Below, piece after piece: positions 10,464-23,446 of a stretch of 64,000 nucleotides of DNA (position 1 is the first letter of the stretch; the number at the start of each line of letters is the position of its first letter). The DNA is taken from the NCBI GenBank assembly GCA_029962745.1, contig CM057153.1, positions 12,182,518 to 12,246,517 on the forward strand, given 5' to 3'. The notes under the pieces were generated by a model. The model saw only the letters and a program-made list of their open reading frames with translations. It searched no databases and was not told the origin of the DNA. Both the position numbers and the translations under genes were made by a program. This DNA comes from Echinometra lucunter (lineage: Eukaryota > Echinodermata > Echinoidea > Camarodonta > Echinometridae).

Positions 10464-12339
10464 TTCCCAATCTCACTCAGTGTGCCTTCTATAGGCCTAC
10501 ATTTTTAAAAAATGTTTTAAAAATTGATCTGTTTAAGTTGTTGACCCATACACGTGTGACCTTCACAGGTTTTTCTTAACCTTAGTTTTGGGTGTCTGTT
10601 TTTTTATTTTGAATTTGTTTATCATGCTTATTGGTGGGCTGAATCAGGAATCTTGGCAATGTTTTTTTTAGATGTTAATAATGATGGATTTGCCATCAAG
10701 TCTTATGGGACAAGCTAGCAATCATAACATGATGCACTAAATTAAGTTTGACATAAGCACACACAATCTTCTTATCCAATACTAGCTTTTGGGATATTAT
10801 GCTTTTTTGTGCATTTCTCACTCTTCTACTGACCTGATTCTCTTATGTTGTACATGAATTGAAATAGCTTCAAGAATCAAGAAGCTTGAAAGTTGGAAGT
10901 CCATTGGTAGTAGGCCTAAATGTTTCTAATCTGAAAAGTGGCATAGAAGGAGGGATGTACAAGCATATTTCGAAAGTACTTTAACTTGAAAGTTCTCCCC
11001 GTTTGCTTAACATTACCTCTTTTTTTGTTAACTTGTTAAATACAGTGCGATTTGGGTGTAACACACATTTTCCATAGACTCTAGTGTGAGTTATTTTGGG
11101 TTTTGTATTCATCATGCAGGTTAAAGTTATTTATAGGAAAATTGAGAAGTTAGAGAACTACACTGCAGGCTTTCTGAGACAGGACCTTAGAGTTCCAGGG
11201 TCAAGTGAATAGCAATCTTCTAGCAATGTCATGGATCTCAAATAGATTGCGCTTCACAATATCCCCCTCCATTGGAAAATTTCTTCAAACAGCCTATAAG
11301 AACATGAAAGATACTGGAAAACTCTGCTGGGTTGTACATGTATAAAATACATTTAAAAATAACATTCACACTGAATGGGAGAATGGAGTAATTGATTAGT
11401 TCCTATGCGATGGGGAGCCCAGCCTACTTAGTCCAGAAAGGTGGATTGCAGGGTGTGATTAGAGAGGTTCTATCAGTCAAAAGTTGTCAAGTTGATTTGA
11501 AAGAAAGGGCAATTCTAAGACTTATAAGAGGGGAGAGAATCCTCTGCTTTATTGAAGGGATTCCAGGTTAGGAAAGCTAAATAAATACTGTCAGTTCAGG
11601 GCAAATAACTGACACATTTTCACTTGTTTTCTTCCAATCCCCCCCCCCCCCATATCTCTGCGTAATATGTTACGTTTTGCATGGGGGAAAATTTGTAATT
11701 CTTTGGGCTGAAAGCCAAGATTAGAACATTCAGCTTATCTTCAATTTCCTTGGAGCCCCCCAATTATTAATAAACACATGCCATTGAGCTATGATTTTTT
11801 TTTTCATCATTGCACTTTCCCACTGGGAATTTTGTAGATTGTTGAACTTGAACGTATACTGCCAGAGCCCAAGTAGAAATAATGCTTGGTTTTGCATGAT
11901 TCTAAACCACTGACCAGGGGTAATAATACATGTAATGAAACTGTAAATTGTAATGTGTATTGAAGCATTCACAAAGTACAGGTAGTAGATTTCCAATAGA
12001 TTTGATTACATATTTTAGTGATGACTGGTGATGTTGTACAATGATCTGCAGTAGAGCAGTAAACCAGGAAATTCTGAGTACCAGTACTGAAATATAGTTA
12101 CATGTTTTAGAATTAAGTGCAAAGCACAAGCTAATGTGGTTGTGTGACCACGTTTTTAAGTTAAATTCCCCAACTTTTATGAAATATCATTAAGATGTTT
12201 TGTCAATTAAATTATTCTTCATATATGAATGATTTTTTTTTTTGCTCTCGCTCTTTTAATATATACAAACAATTGCCTACAATCATAATTGTGAATTTTA
12301 TAACTTTGTAAATTACCACATGTATAATTGTGTCTGAAT
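10464..12339. other. Intronic sequence with one short repeat
   Basis: Only a fragment of the TATAACACACATTTTCCA family is recognised (11056-11090, plus orientation), together with a C11 run near 11639. No exon with paired splice sites was seen. Confidence 0.4.
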
Positions 12340-12602
12340 TTATAATAACCATAATAATAATGATAGCCCTTATTTACCCTGGGTAACCACTTTAGCTTTA
12401 TCAGCTAATCTTCCAGCGGGCCCTGCATAACATAATTTGTTATTATTACCCTTCTGCCTTCTCCATTCTTATATGCCGAGTGCCTGGCTAGAAGGCAGAA
12501 GATCCCATTTTTAGAAGTCTTTGGTATGACTCTGCAGGGGATCGAACCCACGACCTCCCGTTCATGAGGCGGATGCTCTATCAATTGAGCCAACATGCCC
12601 GG
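12340..12602 (-). repeat. tRNA-derived SINE
   Basis: Read on the minus strand, a tRNA-like head (about 12602-12537) contains a box-A-like GTTGGCTCAATTGATAGAGC and a box-B GGTTCGATCCC, with CAT at the anticodon position. An unrelated body follows, with an AATAATAAT-type tail near 12341-12366. The 3' half does not pair with the 5' acceptor strand, so this is a SINE and not a tRNA gene. Transcription would use the internal RNA polymerase III promoter. Confidence 0.75.
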
Positions 12603-13224
12603 TTTATATGATACACAATTTTCTTCATGTTTCCTTTTTAATGTTGATTTTACTGTGTTATGACTATGGCATATTGTAAAGCAAACATTATCAGCCTTAT
12701 GGCTGCTTTTTGTTGATTTTTAATAACCCTGATCAATAAACCATGTGAAAAGTACTTTCGTGTTTGATTCCTTTGCAATTGGACATGAACACAACATTCA
12801 ATTCAACTGATTCTTGATCAACCTTTTGTAGAGATATTGAGCTGTAAACCAGTTCAGCCCTTTAGGCTGGACCTTTTGTCACACATTGTGTAAATGTACA
12901 TGTACATGTACATCTAAATTCCCGATAAATCCAGTAAGGCAGTAACAATCATGTCAACTTCAAGCATTAATTTGATTAGGAAACTGTTTTTATGACATTG
13001 CTTTTGTAGAATGTGATTGTGAATGGCCTCCCGCAGTGATTGCAAGTGTGGAAACTGGGTTCTTTCTTTTCAGGTCAGACAAAGGTTAACCTTACCCCCA
13101 ATGAAAAGGGCACAAAAACTATTGTGAAAGTTCAATTGGATTTGGAGTGCGTATTCAGTGTGCTTCATTCATCCATCTTACAGTGAATGAACAAAAAAAA
13201 AGAAGATGGAGGGAAGAGAAAGAG

Positions 13225-13399
13225 AGAAGAAGAAGAAGAAGAAGAAGAAGAAGAAGAAGAAGAAGAAGAAGGAGGAGGAGGAGGAGGAGGAGGAGGAGGA
13301 GGAGGAGGAGGAGGAGGAGGAGGAGGAGGAGGAGGAGGAGGAGGAGGAGGAGGAGGAGGAGGAGGAGGAGGAGGAGGAGGAGGAGGAGGAGGAGGAGGA
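13225..13399. repeat. (GAA)n-(GGA)n triplet microsatellite
   Basis: About 15 GAA units change abruptly to about 43 GGA units, then decay into mixed purines up to 13470. The long Arg, Glu or Gly open frames across it follow from the triplet and do not indicate a gene. Confidence 0.97.
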
Positions 13400-13539
13400 A
13401 AAGAAGGAGGGGAGAAGGAGGCGAAGGAGGAAGTAAAGAAGATAGATAGACAGATAGAGAGAGGGAGAGAGAGAGAGAAAGAGGGTTGGAATAAAAACCG
13501 AAAGGTATATAAATTTTATTATAGACAGTAATATTCTTG

Positions 13540-15756
13540 TTGTGTCTGCTGGTCTTTTAATCCTATTTCAGTTCACATGAATGATTATTGTTGCACACAC
13601 AGAATCAATACTGTACAATGTGAGTGATTGGTGACTCATTGGTTAGTCTGCTCAGTAGACCCTCATCTTAAGGAGATTAGAAGAAACACAATAAAAGTTG
13701 TAAATGAAATAATTTTTAGCTATTATAGACAGATGTGAAAGATGATGAGTGTGAGAGAAGCACTGTATTAAAATTATTCACCTTGTTTTCTGTGGATGCA
13801 CTTTACATTGCAAAAGGGAAAGCTTTTAAAAAAGTAAAACAAGTTTGGCCCTGCTATTCATATTAGAGACCCTGTCAAAGGAAATCACAAAAATAGTGAC
13901 CTGCTTAAAAAGCTAGCTTATTTGTTTTGGATCTTTTCCCAAACTTGTATGTACATGTATATCAATAACTTTATTGAGCACATGACCTACCCGACTACTT
14001 CTGCACTTATGGTGAGTTAAGTGATGAAAAGCCCCCCCTCCCCCCACACACACATATCCCTAGCTCAAATAATTTCTGAACATGTAATTATTAGTACTAC
14101 AAGCATATCTATACCTCTCTCATTTCCTTTGGAAAAAAGCTTCTAATTGGCCTTTTGAAAGATGCATATTCTCTTTTAAATCTTTCTTTTATTTGATTAA
14201 TATGAATTGCCCTGAATCCCAGGATTCCAAAAGAGAGGCTCTTCTCATTATTTTGATAACAATGACCCAATTCAATTAACCTTTGGTCACTTTGGCCCCT
14301 TTCTTCCTCTATAGCAAAGGTATATCACAAGCTGGAAAAAGTGTTAAATGCTATACAGTAATTGGAATTTAGCCATTGGACTTGGCAAGTAGAATACAAA
14401 ACTTTCCCCATATGATCATCAAGAGAGTTATTTTTGAGGTCTGTGCTCTGAGGCTAATTCACACCGTTCGGATGACCCTTGTTGAGGGAGGGCAATACCG
14501 GGAGAATGTGTCATGCCATGTACATGAATTACATTCTGTGTCTGTCAGGTACAGGTAGAGCCCATATCATCCATGACCTGTTTCCATGGAACAAGGATAA
14601 CAAAACTCAAAGTACTCCAGTACCATAGACCCAAGGCTTAGCTCAAGTATTTGTGAAGACCATAGTTTCATTCTTATAGGCCTGGATTGTTTCTTATTTT
14701 CTAGAATCCTGTGTATTTTGTGCCTTTTATGCTGGTGTATATAATGATTTTCTATGATTCATCAGGAAGATTATGCATCCAACAAAATAGAATATATATA
14801 TTTTTTTTGTCTGTTTTAAAAGTTGAGTGCAAGAGAGAGAGATCATAAAATTAACAATTAGTTTCTAGTTGATTTTTCATTTTCACTAAAGAAAACCCTT
14901 TTAGTTTTTAGGCTTACTATAGAATAGTTAAGATCACCTTAGTACACTTTGATAACAGGGCAGAAGTTAGGGATCATATTACTTCTCTTTTTATCACAGT
15001 GAAACTAGTCATATTTTTATGCATCCTTGTCATTACTCTTTTTTATCAAAGTTTGAAACTTGTCATGCATCATTTTTAGAATCTTGAGCAAAAAAACTTC
15101 CTGGTAGCCATTAGCCAAGCAACTCACTGTGGTAATAGAACTGGGGCATGCAGATGATGCCATTATGAGTGCTTCTTTTACATCCATTATTCAGATCAGT
15201 CAAATTAACAATGTAAAGATACTTCCACCTATATTGGCTCACTTAGCTAAATTATAGAGTCTGCATATACACTGCATATGGGGGAGGGAATTTCCCTTGT
15301 TACGGTTAGCCAGCACCTCTGCAAATGTTCATGTATCTGTCCGATATATCAAATGTGTGGGTGACCAGACATCGGAGTCCATCTGCGAAACTGATCTTGG
15401 TTTTCGATACAGACTTTGTAAAGGTTACTGCTGATGTGGAGCCTAGATTATTATTGACATGGTGTTCATGAGCCTAATAGATCAAGAGAGATTAGGCATA
15501 CGATTAAACATGTCGACATGTAATTGTGATTAGGAGGATAATCAATCTATTTTTTTCTGTCAGAATAGACATCTATATGTTATAGGGCTCAGCATCCAGT
15601 CGTGTTTCAAGGGCTGTTTAATTATGTAAAATGACAGCATGTACATACATGTATATATACTAGTACATTTCCTTGTGCAACAGTTGCTCCAGATTCTGTT
15701 TTGTCAAAATTGTAGGTGTAGGGTTACCATTACACTGATTTTAGATTAAGTCTATT
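13540..15756. other. Intronic sequence, nothing recognised
   Basis: AT-rich, with no exon pairing, transposon ends or RNA gene that I can support. It continues the large intron of the plus-strand gene. Confidence 0.4.
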
Positions 15757-15779
15757 GTTAGGGTTAGGGTTAGGGTTAG
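15757..15779 (+). repeat. Interstitial telomeric repeat
   Basis: Nearly four units of GTTAGG in unbroken phase, with degenerate TAGGGTTACC words about 40 bp to the left. This is the metazoan telomere unit embedded in unique sequence. Confidence 0.8.
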
Positions 15780-16193
15780 ATGTGGTGTTTGGTTCAAGAT
15801 TGAAATTAGGAATTCAATAAGTGAGGAATATTGACAACATAGTAAGTGTTTCTGGGGAATGGGACGTGCACAATGCAACATGGCATTGTTGCTCTTTTAA
15901 GATGATTTCCTATCATTAGAGTAGACAGGTCGTCATACCTGGGGGGGGGGGGGATGATTCCGTCATTGATACATATATTTATATATACACTTGTATACAT
16001 CCACTTCAAAAAAAGGGGGAAGCATCCCCATCCCCAGCCTCCCCCTCTACTATCTATGCCCCTGTTTCCTATTTGGATTTTCTTATTCCTATCTTTAATC
16101 CCCATGTTCACACACTTTGAAATACATACTTAAAGATATATATCAACTTGAAAGGAAGTGCTGGTCCCTAATATCTGTGGTTAGTGTACACAT

Positions 16194-16373
16194 CAGGGTC
16201 CCAATGCATTAAACTTTATTTGCTGGTACATTTGTATGATTTGTACCTTTGACATCATTGGTAACTTCCATGAAAACCTTGAATTTGATTGGCTGTTGAG
16301 CAATGTTACCATGGTAGTTACCATTGATGGCAAAGTTACCATCAATGGTAAGTTTATGCAATGGAGGTCCCTG
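16194..16373. mobile_element. hAT-like MITE, copy of the family at 55889
   Basis: The ends CAGGGTCCCAATGCATTAAA (left) and the complement of AGGGACCTCCATTGCATAAA (right) are inverted repeats. The right half shares GAATTTGATTGGCTGTTGAG with 55889-56234. Just inside the right end is a perfect 13-bp hairpin: TTACCATTGATGG (16318-16330), loop CAAAGTTA (16331-16338), CCATCAATGGTAA (16339-16351). No coding capacity. Confidence 0.7.
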
Positions 16374-16383
16374 CTCTTTGAAT

Positions 16384-16878
16384 GATACCCCTTTCACAGT
16401 CATTTTTCCCCCATTACCCGTTGAAGTTCTTCGCTTAACTTTACGAGCACGCATTCCTCACTTCACCGGGGAAGAAAAAGTGTCGCCTTTCTCACTGCCT
16501 TCTCTTCCCCGGTGAATGCGAGGCGTGCAATTGAGCTATGCCGTAAGTACAGCAGGCTGGGGTCAGTCATTGAGCACGAGGAATCCAACGGAAAGTTCTG
16601 TGGCGGAATCTCGGTGAGGTGGAAATGAGATTTGACCTCTGACGTCATTAAGCGGGGAAACTCGTAGCATACCTTTCACAGTGGGCAGTTTAAGCGGGTA
16701 AACCGCTTCCCCGCTTAACTTCACCACCTCTTCTCCATGTCGCAAGGTGGAGAAGTTACCGCTTAAGTTCAACAGGGAAGTTTTCTCCTGCACCTTCCAC
16801 AGTGAGTTCTTCCCCTTTACCCATTGAAGTTCCCTGCTTAACTTCAACGGGGAAGAGCCCACTGCGAAAAGGGTATTA
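16384..16878. mobile_element. MITE with CCCCTTTCACAGT ends and repeated internal words
   Basis: Termini are TACCCCTTTCACAGTC (16386 onward) and its imperfect complement at 16861-16878, each abutting TA. Inside, CACAGT- and CCCCGTTGAAGTTAAGC-type words recur in both orientations, and the centre (about 16448-16530) is a GC-rich inverted repeat around TTCACCGGGGAAG. The open frame at 16563-16889 on the minus strand is part of this repeat structure and not a gene. Confidence 0.75.
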
Positions 16879-16879
16879 G

Positions 16880-18879
16880 TCAAGACCATATATCCATATG
16901 ATTCTCTTGTTTGTATTACTGTCTTGCTTGCTGTAGATTAACACATTAGCTTCTGTGTCAATAGTGAGTGACTCACCACTTGAAAAAGTTGGACCTGATA
17001 TGATGTCTTACATGTACATTTAGTCTGGGTAAAATTACTCTCAGGTGTTTTCTTCTTTCCTTGATTTATTAAAGCATATTTTTACATCACAGCCTGAGGA
17101 TTGAATTGAACATAGTCCATGAAGAATACATATAATATACCACAAACAGAAGACTTCAACTTGTTATTACCAACTATAAAAGAAAATGCTATTGAAAAAT
17201 AAGACATAAAGGCAAACAATGTAATGACATTATTTGATGATTATACACCATGAAAATATCCCATGGTACTGAAATACTGACAAGTTTTATCTCCTTGCAT
17301 TGCACAGATTTATGTTATTTTCAGTTGGAGTATTCTAGATAGTTAGTGTATTTAATCAATCATTTATCAAAGTCAGCAAGTATCTGCCATTAGAAGAGCT
17401 TGTATCGGCCTAAATGTTTGATAAAGACTTAAAAACAGTCAAATCTGCTAAAGCTACCACCTGTCTATTTAGACCACAAATTTTGTTTCCCTTGAATAAT
17501 TTTCCCACTGAAACATGCATGAGAGAAACCTGTACATAAAGACACTGGCTTATAAAGAAAACCTTTCCTGCCTCCATTGAATGGTCTTGATATATAAATT
17601 TGACTGTAGTATCAGAATGTTATCTGGGTTAACGTAAAGCAGCATATATATATATGTAGCAAGGTTTTTATGAAGTATCATGCACTCTAGGAAACTTCAG
17701 AAATTTCAAGGAAGTTGTTCAGGGACCAAAGTTTAATGTCACTTTGGCTAAATATGATTATCATACAAGAAGTTCAAAGGCCAGTAATTCAGGTGCTCTA
17801 TAATTCAATTTACAAGACATAAAACTGTCATGAAACACACCCAACATCAACACCGTAAAATGAAGCGTCTGGTTGTCTTCCATTTTTGTACAAGACATTT
17901 TCTACAATTTATCTACATTATCTAAATTTGCTTTATTCATTTTGCTATGATAATTGTATGCATCTGAGCATGTAACTGCGCTGTAAGGTGACAATACGCC
18001 TGTATTATTTTATAAACCTGCAATTTCAAGAGCAGTCTATCCAGGGTTGTAGAAGAAAATGCACCAACTTCAGAAAGGTTTTTTTTTTAAAGAAAGTACA
18101 TAAATTTCAGAAAGTTTTCTAACAAGACAAATAAATTTAAAGAGGTTGTTAGTCATATTCTGGAGTGTTAGTTTGTTCTCCTAAATTACCTGATGGGAAG
18201 AGTGCATAGTGAACTAGCTATAACTAGCTTAGGATGGAATGATATGATGTGACTTTCCTTGCCAAATTGAGCAGTTAACAAGGCACTTCTGAGTGATGAT
18301 ATGAAACACACCTCTGTCAAATGGGCTGTCAAATTGGTCATTAGCTGTAGCATTAAATGTAGGCCTATGTACACGTACTTAGATGTTTATGGAGATGTTT
18401 CATCTGTGTGTGGGATTGTGACGTCATCACTGTGCGAAAGCGCACGTAGGGGGATAAAGACTCCCATTCATTCATGTGTATTTTTCACAATTTGGCATCC
18501 CTACTTCCTACATTTTCTTTTTTGTTGCAGTTTTACCAGTGTAATGTATACTTTTCTAGAAAATATAATACCTATTTGTATTTTCAAAGTTGATCACAAG
18601 TCATGATCAATTGTTTCCTTTCATTTATTCCGTTCTGAATTGGGGCTTCCCGAATGAAATTACTCCATTCACGTACATGTTGAATGGGCAATACTTGGCT
18701 CAGAATATCGGAAACAGGGAAATAAAAATGCTATTAACTGCAAAGTATTACACTCATATTGCAAATTACTGGAATATAATAAAAATCCTAGATATTTTCA
18801 AACAACTGTCAAGTCTCTTGAGGCCAATATGACTAAATATTGATCCTGTAATCATTATTCCTCAGCAAACCGTAGCTCA
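16880..18879. other. Intronic sequence without recognised features
   Basis: AT-rich unique sequence with a short TA repeat near 17643-17655. I see no exon, RNA gene or transposon end. Confidence 0.4.
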
Positions 18880-19290
18880 TTCAGGGAAGCGCAACGGCCG
18901 AGACAGCACGCCCAGAGTCCCGGCTCTGGTCAAAGCCGACCTCGCATTGACTCAGCGGCCCATTGCAGCAATGAAAAAATTGAGAATTTGATCTTATTAT
19001 CCTAGAAAAGACAGCTAAAAAGCTTTTTCACATTCGAGTGAAATAATAAAAAAAATTCTTAATGTAATGCTGATATTTGCACATCAACTTGATTGGCGGA
19101 TCTGCAAATGCATGTATTTTAAGCTGAGCTGGTCCCCACTCATCTGAAAAAGCACGGAGAAGTTGACATCCCCCAGCGAAATGGGGCTGCCTTTTGCGGC
19201 TGACTCGTGTGGCGTGCACTCTCGTGGCATTGTGGTGAAAAGCCGTTTCAGCTGCTTGCTGTCTGAGATCAAGTTGTTCTTGTCTCAATT
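18880..19290. other. CpG-rich island inside the intron
   Basis: Two GC-rich patches (18885-18960 and 19085-19275) stand out from AT-rich flanks. They contain an inverted CCAAT (GATTGG, about 19092) and an octamer-like TGCAAATGCAT (about 19105). The minus strand is open here in two frames, but no splice-bounded exon is convincing. It may be an alternative promoter or enhancer, or an old insertion. Confidence 0.3.
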
Positions 19291-19844
19291 ATATGCAAAC
19301 AGAGGACTTGTTAGTTAAAATAACAATTATGAAATATTATCCACGGTAATATTCCAAAGCTTATAATCGATATGAACATGATTCCTAGCAAATAATTACC
19401 ATTTACAAATCTGTCCTCGAATGTAATAGCAAAATAAGGGGAAAAATCACATTTTAGGATTAGATTTCATGCCCGCTGGCACGGCTAGAAAAATTGATCA
19501 TTGGAAATGGTTCGTGTCAACCTAATTTACATATGTTGAATAATGATATTTGATATGAAATAATTTCTTAAAAATTGCAGTGTTCATAATTTGACCAAAA
19601 TTCCAATATTTAGTATTTTTTACTATAATTACATAATTATTTTAACATTTTAAAGCGTATATTTGTCAAAACTTCTAGACGTTATGTGAAATTGTTATCG
19701 AATTATTTTGAAAGAGCCTGAACATACATATTCAGTAGATGAATATACATGATATTTAAATTATCTATCCCTGTCTGTGAATTTTGATTAGTTTACTTTC
19801 CATACCATTTCTTTTTGTTTCCGATATTTTTGATCACCTTTTTG

Positions 19845-19911
19845 ATAACCGAACGCGCGCATTATGCAAATAAGCAAAATGTCAGCGCCCACAATGAAAC
19901 GCAGTGTAAGT
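19845..19911 (+). promoter_or_regulatory. Possible alternative promoter with 5' exon
   Basis: CGCGCGC is followed by a perfect octamer ATGCAAAT (19864-19871). Next comes an ATG with A at -3 (19879) and nine codons (MSAPTMKRS) ending at a perfect donor GTAAGT (19906-19911). The outgoing phase 0 would give a stop six codons into the exon at 24310, so it could only be an untranslated or upstream-ORF exon, with translation restarting at the internal Met codons of that exon. Confidence 0.2.
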
Positions 19912-19940
19912 ACTTGCATAATATATGTCGTAGGTATTGA

Positions 19941-20015
19941 GCTCGAGATAACTGGCTGGGGTCTGTGGAAAATGCATGTTACACTCAACTCAAATTGTGC
20001 TCAGTGGCTTAAAGT
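19941..20015 (-). repeat. Short dispersed repeat, 'TATAACATGCATTTTCCA' family
   Basis: Shares CTGGGGTCTSTGGAAAATGC and ATGTTAYAC with the copy at 4631-4706, in the same orientation. Confidence 0.5.
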
Positions 20016-20069
20016 AAAGTAATTGATGAGCTGTAAAAGGTTTTAAAGATTTGGACACCTGTGGAAACC

Positions 20070-20186
20070 AGGGGAGCATTTCATGAAGAGTTTTGTCAGT
20101 GATTTTCACTGACAACTGTTATAAGCTACTGAAAATCCTCGCATCTGATTGGCCGAGAGCAAATTAGTCAGTGAAAATCACCCCTT
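20070..20186. mobile_element. GGGGC-ended MITE, short copy
   Basis: It contains AACTGTTATAAGCTACTGAA and CATCTGATTGGCCGAGAGCA, matching the minus strand of 31625-31774. A subterminal palindrome GTCAGTGA-TTT-TCACTGAC occupies the place where the other copy has a different imperfect palindrome. Confidence 0.65.
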
Positions 20187-20189
20187 GAG

Positions 20190-23079
20190 TGGAAAATAAA
20201 TGAATGAATAAATAGATGAACAACCTGTAGTTTATAAGATTGCACAAATTACTGTCTCAGGGGAAAGAGGGGCATATTCATGTAGGATGTATAAACTCTA
20301 GTGAGAGAAGGCCAGACAGACTATGTGGATGAATCAGAGGGGGCTTCAGGAAAAAGAAAACATTCCGAATGTAGCCTCAGAATGGAGGAAGGAGATACAC
20401 CGGAACCATTCAAATTTCAATCAGGAAATTGTTCCAGAAAAAGGAAATAATACTGATGGTCTGTTATCACAGTGATTAAAGTTGCCCTATTTCATCCTAT
20501 TCAATTTACATCACATACATGTACATGTAGATATAGGCCTACTTCAATTGCTCACATCTTCTGAACAGAATGAATTATATCTTTCTTATTGATCCATTGG
20601 TCATACTATTAGACCGATAGTGCACTTCAAACTGTATCAGGCCAGCATATGCTGCTTTTTATCTGATAATGTTGTTTCTGAAAGTTAGAATTGAAATATT
20701 CAGAGGTTGTGACGTATTTTCATTGGAGACTCGGAATCTGAGAGACAGGCCTGCAGCTGGCTGCTGAGTGTTTTTGAGTAATGTTATCATTTCTTGGGGG
20801 GGGGGGGGTGAATCTTTGGTGGTGATGATTTGATGTTATTCAGTTATTGTTGATGGGAACTCGTGAAGCTTCATTCTTTTTGTGTTGCAAAAAAATTAGT
20901 TTTCAGCCTAGTATAGCATTCTCTGTTGATTGCATACAACTGGTATATGCCATGGGAATCTTTTGTGTAAGAAAAGGGGGGGGGGGGGGCAATTCCATAC
21001 TCACCAATGAATGTGAACTTTCCTTATAAAGCAAAATGTGCATGAGAATAGTTTATAGTACAACCAGTACCAAAATATTAAAGGTTAACAACTCACCAAT
21101 AACTCTTAAATAAGGTATGAATAACATTTTGCAAAGAGAAATAAGATATTTTCCATGTACAATTTTATGTACATGGAAAATATTATATTAAACTTAATTA
21201 TAATCTTGTAAGTGCACTGTTTTTGCATTCTTTGATTTAATCTGACACATATCCAGTTGTTTTCATTTCTTCTTCCTCATTCCTCTTGAAATATCAAGGG
21301 TATCACTATGCTAAAGATATTGAATTCAGTGAAATATTGGAATGTCTAAGAAATGGACTTTAGACCATTTGTGATATTAGGTAGGAACTAGTCTCATTGA
21401 TACTGTATTCATTTCTTCAGTGTTAATGTTAGAGAAAGATTTGGATGATACGTCCATCTAAAACTTGTTATCTTGAGTTATCTTGAGTTATCTTGAGTAT
21501 GCTGTATAGCAAAGACAGAGAGAGAGAGAGAGAGGGGGATGGGAAGAAATATATACTATTGAATTATAGAAAGAAGAGAGAAAATAAGGATATTAAAAAG
21601 TACACTGTACAAGTAACATTTGTTCCTGGTTTCAGTAAAGAGCACAGAGTATCGATTTAGGCTTGCGTCATTTGATCGGAGAAGTTTTTGATAGGTCACT
21701 TACACAATGACAAATAATGTCTCTTGCAATTTGCAGAAATATGTCTTAATTTGGGTCCATTTTGCTTGTGTAGACCTGACATCTCGTCTACTCACTCCTT
21801 ATAAATACGTCTCAAATTAGCATCTAAGTGGCTTAGATCACTTTCGCCTCCTTTCCGCCACTTTTAACATTAGATACTTCCTCCTAGTGAGGGTGAAAGG
21901 AAATTATGACTGATTGATTACCCTTTTTTTGCCTCAAGTATGGATGAGCTTGAAGTTATTTAGCAAGGTAGAATGAGTTGAGAAATCAAAGCAAGCGTGA
22001 CTACAGACATGTAGCAGCACTTCCTAGGGAGTCCGTTTGATCAGGATTGATGAGGTTTAATTGCTTAATCTCTAGGTGTTAATTGGATTCAGTAAGCTTC
22101 GAAAAGTTACTTGTGCCATTGTGTATAAAAAGGATCCAACTGGGTGATGTAGTAATTCACACAACTCTATTACAAACAGCTTTAAAAGAAATGGAATCTT
22201 GAAAATAACAGTGTTAGACATGGCTTGTCTTAAGTTTTGATGATGAAAGAGAGATCACACTATATAGTAAAGTAAATATGATAGCTCAGTGAATAGACTT
22301 GATCTTGATAAAATACATGGCAACAGAGTAAAAAGCTTCATGATGCCATGGGGAGCAGACATTTAGTATGGACTTGATCGTAATCAAATCTAGCCTAGGC
22401 AAAATTTATGGAATTCTTCTATTGAAAGAAGGTGAAAGAAAATTATTTCCAAATAGGTGCTTAGGTGCATTAAAATTTACAAATAGGCTCTTTCCAATAC
22501 CTCAGAGTTTGTTATGTAATAGTGCAAATTTCCTACCTATTTATAATGGTAATCTTGTAACATATGGAGGTTATATCCTCCCTTAAAATGATACAGTAAT
22601 TATTTCTGGTTTCAGAAGATGTGAAACCAGGAGACTGAGGAGAAGCTTTCTTGTTTTTTTTTTAGGATATCCTTCCTTTCTTGGGTACTTCCTCAATTTA
22701 TTTTGATATTATAATAGATAATTTTACTAGATTCATTAACTCTTTATTGGCTATGTATCAAAACCCTGGCCTGCCACATTTTTTGGAGTGTATGGCACAT
22801 GCAATGTATGAAGAGTTTGAATGAAAGAACCGATGTATCCCTTTTATAAAATTGAGATATTTGTAATTAGAGATCGAGGAAAATAAAGAAAGTAATAAGA
22901 AAATCTAAGCTACTTTTGACCACAACTTCAACAATTTACCTCTATATCTAATGAGCAATATATCATTTGAAAAGTATTATTTTGTACTATATGATAGTTA
23001 TCTTTTCATTCAAATTTTCAAAAATGGCGTTTTTCTGTTTTTGCATATAAACTCTTCATATACATGTACACACTGTATG
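20190..23079. other. Intronic sequence with small simple repeats
   Basis: Contains G-runs near 20797 and 20977, a 16-bp perfect hairpin (21146-21161 with 21168-21183, loop 6) around TTTTCCATGTACA, three copies of a TTATCTTGAG unit (21470-21498) and a (GA)n tract near 21515. No exon was recognised. Confidence 0.5.
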
Positions 23080-23157
23080 TGTCCCTAGAGTCGACATTGG
23101 CAGCCCAGTGCTTGTGCCATTAGTCAACGAAAGCAGCTGCTATTGGGTTAAGGTATA
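23080..23157. repeat. Dispersed repeat paired with 60222-60312
   Basis: Both copies share the order GTGYCMNNAGAGTC-ACATTGGCAGCC, CCATTAGT and ATTGGGTTA, and both precede short simple sequence. They are divergent and their class is unknown. Confidence 0.45.
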
Positions 23158-23333
23158 CCCATGACAGGTAGCTTAATAGCAAAAAGAGAGACGTGTCCCG
23201 AATACAAATATAGCCGCAAACAACAACATGCATTCAAGATGCATTTTCCACACCACTTTGTTCTGCTAAGCTACTTTAATCATGATTTGAATTTGAAATG
23301 TATAACAGCTGTATTTACAAAATTGTTATTTTG

Positions 23334-23446
23334 CGCATGTGAAATGAATGTATGTGGGAAGAAATAGAGAGAGAGAGAGAGAGAAGTCACGCACATGAAA
23401 TGAATGTACGTGGAAAGAAATAGAGAGAGAGAGAGAGGGAGAGGTC
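23334..23446. repeat. Tandem duplication of about 56 bp with a (GA)n core
   Basis: Two units share CATGAAATGAATGTAYGTGG and AAGAAATAGAGAGAGAGAGA. Confidence 0.85.

Noticed and set aside
12537..12602. tRNA gene on the minus strand
   Set aside because: Boxes A and B are present, but the acceptor stem does not pair and a SINE body follows.
13072..13195. Possible exon after TTTCTTTTCAG at about 13072 reading QTKVNLTPNEKGTKTIVK
   Set aside because: The acceptor is good, but there is no convincing donor before the stop and its phase fits neither candidate first exon.
13147..13531. Poly-Arg, poly-Gly and poly-Glu frames
   Set aside because: Direct translation of the GGA/GAA microsatellite.
16563..16889. 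108-codon minus-strand frame
   Set aside because: Lies inside the MITE at 16384-16878 and follows its internal repeat words.
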